NCBI GenBank assembly: GCA_030838885.1
Contig: JAUZEU010000195.1
Span: 1 to 5,428, forward strand
DNA: 5,428 nt
Direction of reading: 5' to 3'
Origin: Bryobacterales bacterium
GTDB taxonomy: Bacteria; Acidobacteriota; Terriglobia; Bryobacterales; Bryobacteraceae
The stretch's first letter is position 1. Every line of letters starts with the position of its first letter. The position numbers and the translations under genes were made by a program. Of this stretch, positions 1-5,428 are shown piece by piece. A model generated the notes under the pieces. The model was not told where the DNA came from and made no database searches. It worked only from the letters and a program-made list of their open reading frames with translations.

Positions 1-2
1 TA

Positions 3-146
3 GCGGAGGTGCGCCGCGTAGGCCCGCCCGAACCCGACGGTAGCGACGTCTGGAACAGCTATCAAAATCTGCGGAAGCTGCTGGAAGCGGCCAGTTTGGA
101 CCAGCACCTGACACTTCTGAAAACCGCTCTCAGCAGCCCCGGATGA
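3..146 (+). CDS. C-terminal end of an unidentified protein (5' truncated)
   Basis: This reading frame is open from the left edge of the window to a TGA at 144-146; the other two plus frames hit stops early (TAG at 1-3 and TAG at 41-43). It gives 47 residues beginning AEVRRVGPPEPDG and ending in TALSSPG. The second half, roughly residues 21 to 43, has regularly spaced leucines with charged residues between them and is probably an amphipathic helix. I do not recognise the family and the fragment is too short to assign a function. The gene points towards the minus-strand aldolase gene, with only 10 bases between the two stop codons. The frame and the tight convergent arrangement support a real gene end, but a chance open frame of this length is possible in GC-rich DNA. 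Confidence 0.55.
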   Translation, partial: AEVRRVGPPEPDGSDVWNSYQNLRKLLEAASLDQHLTLLKTALSSPG

Positions 147-161
147 CGTAATCCGATTACG
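147..161. terminator. Small hairpin between convergent genes, possible bidirectional terminator
   Basis: A perfect 6-bp inverted repeat, CGTAAT / ATTACG, with a CCG loop begins right after the plus-strand stop codon (144-146) and overlaps the minus-strand aldolase stop codon (157-159). A second short stem, GGCG-TTT-CGCC (161-171), follows on the plus strand. There is no run of T on either side, so it is not a classic intrinsic terminator. The position between two converging genes is the main argument; the stem is short and may be chance. Confidence 0.3.
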
Positions 162-1014
162 GCGTTTCGCCCTGCGGCGGTGCGTTCGGATTGACTCTCT
201 GGCCGGCGCGCGCGGGCGGCGTCCAGCCATCGTTGGATGGTCCGTTCTGGAAGAACTTCGCGTCCTTGCTCAGTACGTGGCCTTTCGCGTAAAGCGCAGC
301 GTTTGCCTGGCCGAAGATCTTTCCGGCGCGCAACACGTCGTCGTGAACCTTCAGCATAAGTTGCTCGTACTTGTCGTCGCCCTGCTTGAAGCCGGAGAAG
401 GAACTCAGATCGTTGTTCCCGATCAGCACGACATCCACACCTGGCACCGAAGCGATATCGAATGCGTTCGCCACGGCTGTGGGCGTTTCGATCATGATTG
501 CGACCAGCATGTTGTCATTGATCGTCTGGCGGTAATTGCCAAATGCACCCCAGATGGATGCCGCCTGACCGGCGCCTGCGCTGCGTCGCCCGAATGGCGG
601 ATACTTCGCCCACTTAACGGCTTCCTTGGTTCTGTCTACGTCGTCAACAGTGGGGATTATGACGCCCAATGCTCCAATGTCGGTCGCATGCTGTATGTGC
701 CACTCCTGAGCATCCGGGAGACGGACCATCGGCGTGGCGGGGGCCTTCGGACAGGCGGCGATCATCGCTTCCACATCCTTAAATTCCAGCGTGCTGTGCT
801 GCATTTCAAACCAGGTGTAATCGTAGTGTTTGGCCGATTCGCAGTAGGCTGCGGGGTCGGCCTTCGATTGCGTGAAGCTGAACACCTGTTTGCCATCCAG
901 TAGCTTCTGTTTGGTCGTGTTATAGAGCTTCGGTTTGGGTGGTTGGGCCGTGGCGAGGCCACACACCAGCGCCACCGCGAGAGTGGAACAACCGGCAATT
1001 ACGGGGAGCTTCAT
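157..1014 (-). CDS. Exported HpcH/HpaI aldolase/citrate lyase family protein
   Basis: The 285-residue protein belongs to the HpcH/HpaI family of metal-dependent class II (pyruvate) aldolases, which cleave or form carbon-carbon bonds in 4-hydroxy-2-oxo acids. Aligned from memory to E. coli HpaI, the key residues are present: H73 (H45), R98 (R70), D112 (D84), metal ligands E176 (E149, in IMIET) and D202 (D175, in IGNNDLSS), plus IIPTVDD and YPPFGRRSAG. The Asp of the catalytic Asp-His dyad (D42 in DGEH) is Glu here (E70 in EMQH). Residues 1-23 form a Sec signal peptide with a likely cut at ATA|Q; the mature chain of about 262 residues matches the usual family length. The C-terminal 20 or so residues are Pro/Gly-rich. 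ATG 1014 is preceded by AGAGG six bases upstream. It is the last gene of the DUF1592-DUF1552 block, 54 bases behind DUF1552. The family is clear; the substrate, and whether it is active outside the cytoplasm, are not known. Confidence 0.9.
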   Translation of the reverse strand: MKLPVIAGCSTLAVALVCGLATAQPPKPKLYNTTKQKLLDGKQVFSFTQSKADPAAYCESAKHYDYTWFEMQHSTLEFKDVEAMIAACPKAPATPMVRLPDAQEWHIQHATDIGALGVIIPTVDDVDRTKEAVKWAKYPPFGRRSAGAGQAASIWGAFGNYRQTINDNMLVAIMIETPTAVANAFDIASVPGVDVVLIGNNDLSSFSGFKQGDDKYEQLMLKVHDDVLRAGKIFGQANAALYAKGHVLSKDAKFFQNGPSNDGWTPPARAGQRVNPNAPPQGETP

Positions 1015-1020
1015 GTCTTG

Positions 1021-1025
1021 CCTCT
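1021..1025 (-). promoter_or_regulatory. Ribosome binding site of the aldolase gene
   Basis: AGAGG on the minus strand lies six bases before the ATG at 1014. It supports that start, which also gives a complete signal peptide. The surrounding gap (1015-1068) shows no convincing promoter or terminator, so the gene is probably read through from the DUF1552 gene. Confidence 0.6.
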
Positions 1026-1068
1026 TTCGGGGGACTTTGGGGGCAAGTATATATCAGTCCTTCCGGAC

Positions 1069-2412
1069 CTAAGAACGGATCATGCCGGCAATGGGGCACG
1101 TGCTGTCCGCGAAGCGTTCCACCGGTGCGCCAAAGGCGTCCAGCATGGTCATCCAGAGGTTCGCAAGGGGAGTGTCGGGTGTGTGCGAAAGATGCTGCCC
1201 CGTGTTGAGCCGCCCGCCTGCGGCCCCGGCCACAACCACAGGAAGATTGTGCGGGTCGTGCTTATTGCCGTCACGCATACCAGCGCCCAGAAGGATCATC
1301 GAGTTCGCCAGAACCGTGCTGTCGCCTTCTTTCATATCGCGCAGTTTGCCCAATAAATACGCGTATTGCTCTACGTGCCAGCGGTTGATCAACTGGTACT
1401 GGCGCATCTTCTCGGGGTCATTCTGGTGATGAGAAATGGAATGGTGCGCGCCCTTCACGCCATCCACGAAAGTGAAGTCTTCATTGCTCACCGCGTTGCC
1501 AAACATAAAGGTTGCGATGCGCGTGGAGTCCGTCTGGAAAGCGAGCGCAATCATGTCCATCATCAGGCGGACATGCTGCGCGTGTTTTTCCGGCATGGCA
1601 TCCGGTTTAGCCGCCGCATCCAGCCGAGCCCTCGGCTTCCAGTTCATCTTCTTGCCGCTGCCTGCGCGCGCCACACGGGTTTCCAGATCGCGCACCACAG
1701 ACATGTACTCATCGAGACGCTGCTGGTCCGCCGTGCCCAGTTGCTGACGTAACTGCCGCGCGTCACTCTGGACCTGGTCCAGCAACAGCACTTCGTCTTT
1801 GCCTGAACTCTTGCCCGGATTGCAGGCGCGGAAGAGCCGCTCGTAGACGTTTCTGGGATCGATTTCTTTGGCGACAGGTTGAGTGGGGCTGAGCCACGCG
1901 ATGTGCGACCCATAGACTCGCGTGTAACCAACGTTGGTGTCCACACCCGTGGTGACGGGCGCCGTGCCCAGCTCAATGGACGGCAGCGGCGTGGCGGAAC
2001 CCATCGCTTTCGCGGCGATCTGGTCCATCGAAATGCCGTGGCTGTTCACGTCGACGCCAAGTGTTTTACTAATGGTTGTGGAGGTGAGATAGCCGCCGGT
2101 CTTGACGTAGTGCCCGTCGCCGCCTTTCGCCGCAGCGTTCCAGAGATTTGTCAGGATGTTGAGGTCGCCTTTGTAATTGGCGAGGGGAGTCAGCGTAGGC
2201 GGAAGAGTGAAGTCGCGGCCTGTTTCCGCAGGGGTCCACATATCTTCGCGTACGCCGTTCGGCATGTAAAGGATGGCCATGCGAACGGGCATTTTGGGCA
2301 CGCGCGACGTGGTCGCCGCGGGCGACATGGCTTCCAGCCACGGCAGAGCCAAAGATGCGCCGGCGCCACGAAGAAGAGTCCTGCGCGAGAGTATCAAGCG
2401 GCGATGCGTCAT
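1069..2412 (-). CDS. DUF1552 family protein, Tat-exported
   Basis: The 447-residue protein starts with a twin-arginine signal: SRRTLL at residues 9-14, then a short hydrophobic stretch (GAGASLALPWLEA), with cleavage probably near residues 28-33. It should therefore be exported already folded, often a sign of a cofactor or metal loaded in the cytoplasm. The rest matches the DUF1552 family: an ILYMPNGV strand (47-54), a GGDGHYVKTGGYLT segment (97-110) with H101, a long helical middle region (about 205-250), a His cluster GAHHSISHHQND (321-332), and GAGMRDGNKHDPHNLP (376-391) with D381, H385 and H388. The arrangement recalls the DUF1501/sulfatase-like proteins common in Planctomycetota, so a metal site is plausible but is my inference. 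The ATG overlaps the upstream DUF1592 stop by four bases (ATGA) and has no strong Shine-Dalgarno sequence, which suggests translational coupling. Family assignment is firm; no biochemical function is established that I know of. Confidence 0.92.
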   Translation of the reverse strand: MTHRRLILSRRTLLRGAGASLALPWLEAMSPAATTSRVPKMPVRMAILYMPNGVREDMWTPAETGRDFTLPPTLTPLANYKGDLNILTNLWNAAAKGGDGHYVKTGGYLTSTTISKTLGVDVNSHGISMDQIAAKAMGSATPLPSIELGTAPVTTGVDTNVGYTRVYGSHIAWLSPTQPVAKEIDPRNVYERLFRACNPGKSSGKDEVLLLDQVQSDARQLRQQLGTADQQRLDEYMSVVRDLETRVARAGSGKKMNWKPRARLDAAAKPDAMPEKHAQHVRLMMDMIALAFQTDSTRIATFMFGNAVSNEDFTFVDGVKGAHHSISHHQNDPEKMRQYQLINRWHVEQYAYLLGKLRDMKEGDSTVLANSMILLGAGMRDGNKHDPHNLPVVVAGAAGGRLNTGQHLSHTPDTPLANLWMTMLDAFGAPVERFADSTCPIAGMIRS

Positions 2413-4316
2413 GGTTTCTTACTCGTTATTGTAGCCGTCCGGGCGCGGGGCTGATATCGGAAAGGCATGCTCAAAACAATCCCTTTGATCAAAGTCTGGC
2501 TACTGTAGTCGTTCTGTGTGAGTTGCGTGACGATCTGGTCCACCGTGCAGGAGTCGTTCAGTGTGAGGCCCCGGCCAAGCGCGTAGCCCAGCATCTTCGA
2601 GGTCAGATTCCGAATAATAATATCTTTGCGGTCGAGCAGCGCCTTCTTCAGATCGTCTGTGCCAGCGATCTTCGTACCATCGGGCAACTGCCCGCTGGCG
2701 TCTATGGGCTTGCCTTCTTCTTCGGTTCTCCAGCGGCCCAGAACATCATAATTCTCGAGCGCAAAGCCCAGTGGATCGATACGGTTGTGGCAGGTGGCGC
2801 AGGTGGGGTCGGCGCGATGCTGCTCCAGCCGTTCGCGCAGCGTCAGCGCAGGAGAGCCGGCGTGGTTGTCCTTCAAAGTCGGAACGTTCGGGGGCGGTGG
2901 TGGTGGCGGTGTGCCCAGCATGTTTTCCAGGATCCATTTCCCGCGCAGCACCGGGCTGGTGCGCTGCGGATATGAGGAGACAGCCAGGATGGCGGCCATG
3001 TTCAGCACTCCGCCGCGATGGGTGCCTTCGGGCAAGTTGAGGACTTTCGGCTGTTGAGTGGCTTCCTTGATGGTGAATCCGTAAAACTTCGACAATTTGT
3101 TGGTGAGGATGGAAAACTTCGAATCGATCAGGTTGAGCAGCGACAGGTTTTTAGCCAGGATCTCCTGAAAGAAGAGCACCGGCTCGTAACGGATAGCGGC
3201 CTGGATTTCGGCATCGTAATACTCGGGGAACAACTTTTCGTCCGGCTTAATGTCGCGCCCCAGTTCGCGCGTTCCCAGCCACTGGCTGACAAATCTCTCG
3301 GTGAATTCACGGGATTTGCCGTCTTTCAACATACGTTCGATCTGCGCGGTCAGCGTCGCGGGGGCGTGCAGCTTTCCGGCCTCGGCGAGCTCGAAGAGTT
3401 CCTTATCCGGCATGCTTCCCCAGAGGAAGTACGACAGACGGCTGGCCATAGCGTAGTCGCTGGCAAGTACGGGGTCTGCAGCGGCATTTGGCTCCTCCCT
3501 GCGGAAGAGAAAGTCGGGAGAGATGAGGATGGCGTTCAGCGTGAGCAGAATGGAGCGGTCGAAACTATCTCCGCGCAGCAGGGCTTTACGGAACAGTGCC
3601 ATGTAACGCTCCGTTTCGCCGGGACGCGCGGGGCGGCGAAATGCGCGGGGCACAAAGGCATCCAGAATCTTTGTTGCGGCCTGCTCCGGAGTAGTTCCGT
3701 TGCCGGGCTGCGCGATGAGAAATACCGCGCGCGATTTGGGATCTTTTGCGCCGTATTCGAGCGCTTCCTTCGCTGCTTCCAAATATTTCTCGGCGTGGAT
3801 CGGCGAAATAAAGAGTGTCTCGGCGGCATTGTCGAATCCTTCACCGCCGGCGCCATCTGCAGGAAGGCCGTGCGAGGCATCCACCTGGATGTTCAGCAGG
3901 TCGCGAACGGTGGCAGAGTACTCATCGCGGTTCAGCCGCCGCATGGGCCATGCCCCGGGAGCGGGACCGGCAGCGCAGGCGCTGCGGCGCAGATTCGTTT
4001 CCAGCCATAAGACGAAAGCCTGCCGATCCTCAATAGTGGGTGCAGGCACACCTTTGGGGGGCATCTCACTGTTGCGGACGCGGCTGAGCAGATGGTTCCA
4101 CTCGGTCTGCTTCGAAGTGAGCGAATCGGCAGCGGCTATGCTGGCCAGATTGAATCCGCCGGCTGACGCTTTGCCGCCATGACAGGTGTTGCAGTATTTG
4201 CCCAGCAATACCTGTGCTTTGTCTGCGGACCAGTCTGTAGCGGTCTCGGGACCTGCGGCGGCGCTGGCAAGGCTGGCCAGACAGAGGAGTGGGATGAGAG
4301 AGATGCGGCTGCGCAA
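2409..4316 (-). CDS. DUF1592 family diheme c-type cytochrome protein, exported
   Basis: Read from TTG 4316 the product has 635 residues. Residues 1-19 are a compact Sec signal peptide (RSR, hydrophobic core, ASA|A). Then follow a planctomycete-type cytochrome c domain with CNTCH at 42-46 and a likely distal Met in EMPPKG (M85); a DUF1587-like region (about 120-185, RRLNRDEYSATVRDLL); DUF1595 (about 208-270, FVPRAFRRPARPGE); DUF1592 (about 283-408, DYAMASRLSYFLWGSMPDKELF); DUF1588 (about 430-524) with seven consecutive prolines (470-476) and a second heme motif CATCH (506-510); and DUF1585 (about 548-618, ending in VLSMPFRY). This is the complete domain order of the family, so the gene is intact. 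It is probably a periplasmic electron-transfer or redox enzyme; the substrate is unknown. It is coupled to the DUF1552 gene through an ATGA overlap. The start is uncertain: in-frame ATG 4361 and TTG 4367 would add 15 or 17 residues, but they lack a ribosome site and overlap a promoter-like sequence, while TTG 4316 has AGCAGG six bases upstream. Confidence 0.92.
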   Translation of the reverse strand: MRSRISLIPLLCLASLASAAAGPETATDWSADKAQVLLGKYCNTCHGGKASAGGFNLASIAAADSLTSKQTEWNHLLSRVRNSEMPPKGVPAPTIEDRQAFVLWLETNLRRSACAAGPAPGAWPMRRLNRDEYSATVRDLLNIQVDASHGLPADGAGGEGFDNAAETLFISPIHAEKYLEAAKEALEYGAKDPKSRAVFLIAQPGNGTTPEQAATKILDAFVPRAFRRPARPGETERYMALFRKALLRGDSFDRSILLTLNAILISPDFLFRREEPNAAADPVLASDYAMASRLSYFLWGSMPDKELFELAEAGKLHAPATLTAQIERMLKDGKSREFTERFVSQWLGTRELGRDIKPDEKLFPEYYDAEIQAAIRYEPVLFFQEILAKNLSLLNLIDSKFSILTNKLSKFYGFTIKEATQQPKVLNLPEGTHRGGVLNMAAILAVSSYPQRTSPVLRGKWILENMLGTPPPPPPPNVPTLKDNHAGSPALTLRERLEQHRADPTCATCHNRIDPLGFALENYDVLGRWRTEEEGKPIDASGQLPDGTKIAGTDDLKKALLDRKDIIIRNLTSKMLGYALGRGLTLNDSCTVDQIVTQLTQNDYSSQTLIKGIVLSMPFRYQPRARTATITSKKP

Positions 4317-4322
4317 AGATGA

Positions 4323-4328
4323 CCTGCT
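4323..4328 (-). promoter_or_regulatory. Ribosome binding site deciding the DUF1592 gene start
   Basis: AGCAGG on the minus strand sits six bases before TTG 4316. Nothing comparable precedes ATG 4361 or TTG 4367, where the upstream sequence is GCCTGATT. This, plus the compact signal peptide it yields, is why TTG 4316 is preferred as the start. Confidence 0.45.
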
Positions 4329-4338
4329 GATGACCCCG

Positions 4339-4367
4339 ATTATCCGGATACGCCACCACATTATCAA
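4339..4367 (-). promoter_or_regulatory. Sigma70-like promoter for the DUF1592-DUF1552-aldolase block
   Basis: On the minus strand TTGATA (4362-4367) and GATAAT (4339-4344) each match the sigma70 consensus hexamers at five of six positions and are separated by exactly 17 bases. Transcription would start near 4331-4332, leaving a leader of about 15 bases that contains the AGCAGG site before TTG 4316. The pair stands out in a GC-rich background. It is a consensus match only, without experimental support. Confidence 0.45.
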
Positions 4368-4418
4368 ATCAGGCGGGCGGCGGGGCCCTAACTAATTGTC
4401 GGGGCAGAGAAATATCCG

Positions 4419-5018
4419 TCAGGTCCAGCCGCGAGCCCTGTAATACACGGTCTTCGCGGTTTCAAGTGAGAGAACGCAAAAGATATCCCAGCGGTTCATC
4501 AGCGAGTTGATACGTTTCCGGGCATCCGGATAAGGGAGCGCAGTCAGAGTCACGCCCGCCGTACGAAAGGCCCTCAGCGCACGCTGAGAATGATAGTCGC
4601 TGGTCAGCAGCACATTCCGGCCGAATTCACCCTTCAGCACGCGGGCTGTGAAGAGCGCATTTTCCCGCGTGGAATTCGCTGCATTCTCCACTGTGATTGC
4701 ATCGCGGGGAACACCTTCCGCAGCCATGAAATCGCGCATCGATCCGGCAACATCTTTACCGGTCACGATGACCCGGTGAAAGTGACCGCCGCGCCACACG
4801 AGTACGGCGTAAAAACTGCGCCAATAGGAACTGATGCCGGGAACGCCCGGGGCGGTTTGGTCGGAGCCCAATACGATGAGCGTGTCGCCATCGTTTGGGC
4901 CCCAGGGTGACGAAAGCGCCGAGGTCCACCAGCCCAGCACCGGAGTGACCGTGATCAGTATGTGCAGAAGGCCCAGGAGCGCGGCAAAACGGTAGAGGGC
5001 TCTTCCGGCAACTCTCAT
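4419..5018 (-). CDS. DUF218 (YdcF/SanA/ElyC-like) membrane-anchored protein
   Basis: The 199-residue protein has one hydrophobic segment at about residues 10-30, so it is probably anchored in the inner membrane with its domain outside. The rest is a DUF218 domain with its usual signatures: the first strand TLIVLGSD (46-53), VIVTGK (83-88), the motif ENAANSTRENA (111-121) with the conserved S-T-x-E-N core, and LLTSDYHSQRA (137-147) with H143 and R146. The family has a Rossmann-like fold; E. coli members SanA, ElyC and YdcF are linked to envelope integrity, vancomycin sensitivity or S-adenosylmethionine binding, but no general reaction is agreed. The ATG overlaps the threonine synthase stop by four bases (ATGA) with no visible Shine-Dalgarno sequence, so translation is probably coupled. 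The following gap up to the DUF1592 gene holds no clear terminator. Confidence 0.9.
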   Translation of the reverse strand: MRVAGRALYRFAALLGLLHILITVTPVLGWWTSALSSPWGPNDGDTLIVLGSDQTAPGVPGISSYWRSFYAVLVWRGGHFHRVIVTGKDVAGSMRDFMAAEGVPRDAITVENAANSTRENALFTARVLKGEFGRNVLLTSDYHSQRALRAFRTAGVTLTALPYPDARKRINSLMNRWDIFCVLSLETAKTVYYRARGWT

Positions 5019-5428
5019 CGGGGGGTGATCAGGCCACCCAATTTGTCGGTTTCGCCGGAGGCAACGCGGGGGAAGCGGGTCGAGTAGGCTTCCAGATACT
5101 TTAAGCCGGAACCCGTGTTGTAAATCACCAGTTGCTCGTCGGGCTTCAGAAAGCCCTCGCTGATGAGGCGCTCCGCAGCAGCGACGCAGGCCGCGCCTTC
5201 GGGGGCGGCAAAAAGACCTTCCTCTTCGGCGAGGCGAATACCAGCGTCGACCAGAGCCTCATCGGAGATGGCGATGGCCGTCCCATTGCTTTCGCGCACG
5301 GCCTGCAGGCTGAGCCGATCACCCAGGGGCTTCGGAACGCGCAGCCCGCTGGCCACGGTGTTGGCACCATCCCAGAACCGGCTCACTTCCGCGCCTTCAA
5401 GGAGAGCGCGCACGATCGGCTGGCAGCC
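5015..5428 (-). CDS. thrC: Threonine synthase, C-terminal part (5' end outside the window)
   Basis: The frame stays open to the right edge and gives the last 137 residues of threonine synthase, the PLP-dependent fold-type II enzyme that converts O-phospho-L-homoserine to L-threonine in the cytoplasm. Recognisable family segments, numbered from the window edge, are GCQPIVRAL (1-9), TVASGLRVP (24-32), VRESNGTAIAISDEA (44-58), PEGAACVAA (76-84) and NTGSGLKYLEAY (104-115), the last being the conserved C-terminal TGxGLK motif. The GTG codon at 5413 is internal, since the conserved GCQPIV lies upstream of it. The PLP lysine and the N-terminal domain are outside the window. Related fold-type II enzymes such as cysteate synthase are less likely given the ending. 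It is followed by the coupled DUF218 gene. Confidence 0.93.
   Translation of the reverse strand, partial: GCQPIVRALLEGAEVSRFWDGANTVASGLRVPKPLGDRLSLQAVRESNGTAIAISDEALVDAGIRLAEEEGLFAAPEGAACVAAAERLISEGFLKPDEQLVIYNTGSGLKYLEAYSTRFPRVASGETDKLGGLITPR

Noticed and set aside
277..903. Plus-strand open frame of 208 codons opposite the aldolase gene
   Set aside because: The minus frame carries the conserved aldolase residues; this frame is a shadow with unusual Cys/His/Val-rich composition.
985..1014. Possible lipobox (IAGC, Cys9) in the aldolase signal peptide
   Set aside because: The Cys comes too early, before the hydrophobic core (residues 10-21), so a normal Sec cleavage after ATA is far more likely.
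1056..1067. GTCC-GGAA-GGAC hairpin (minus strand) in the DUF1552-aldolase gap
   Set aside because: Only a 4-bp stem with no T run; too weak to call a terminator or a regulatory element.
2355..2975. Plus-strand open frame of 206 codons across the DUF1592/DUF1552 junction
   Set aside because: Antisense to two well-supported genes and their ATGA overlap, with no recognisable domain.
3018..4010. Plus-strand open frame of 330 codons opposite the DUF1592 gene
   Set aside because: It lies wholly antisense to a gene with clear domain order and heme motifs; its translation resembles no family I know, and long antisense frames are usual in GC-rich DNA.
4383..4405. GGGCCC palindrome and GCCC/GGGC pairing between the DUF218 and DUF1592 genes
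   Set aside because: A 4-bp stem with a 13-base loop and no T tract; does not support a terminator.

Overview
The window looks like chromosomal DNA of an Acidobacteriota member, most likely near Bryobacter/Solibacter. The reasons are the GC-rich coding style and a DUF1592-type c-cytochrome gene directly followed by a Tat-exported DUF1552 gene, a pair common in Acidobacteriota and also found in Planctomycetota, Verrucomicrobiota and Myxococcota. The taxonomic call is inference; there is no rRNA or marker gene here to fix it.

Layout, left to right. Bases 3-146 (+) are the last 47 codons of an unidentified gene. It converges on a block of minus-strand genes that fills the rest of the window, with a small hairpin (147-161) at the junction. 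In transcription order the minus-strand genes are: threonine synthase (5' end cut by the window edge, stop at 5015), a DUF218/YdcF-SanA-like membrane-anchored protein (4419-5018), a DUF1592-family diheme c-type cytochrome protein (2409-4316), a Tat-exported DUF1552 protein (1069-2412), and a HpcH/HpaI-type aldolase with an N-terminal signal peptide (157-1014).

These genes form two transcription blocks. thrC and the DUF218 gene share a 4-base ATGA stop/start overlap. The second block starts after a short gap. A sigma70-like promoter (TTGATA-17 nt-GATAAT, 4339-4367) lies just ahead of what I consider the true start of the DUF1592 gene, a TTG at 4316. That gene overlaps the DUF1552 gene by ATGA, and the aldolase gene follows after 54 bases. 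All three products of this block carry export signals (Sec, Tat, Sec), so the block should encode a periplasmic or envelope module: a c-heme redox protein, a partner exported folded with a His-rich possible metal site, and an aldolase-fold enzyme outside its usual cytoplasmic location. The substrate is unknown. This module is the most interesting content of the window. No RNA genes, mobile elements, CRISPR arrays or long repeats were seen, and no stretch over 300 bases lacks a gene.
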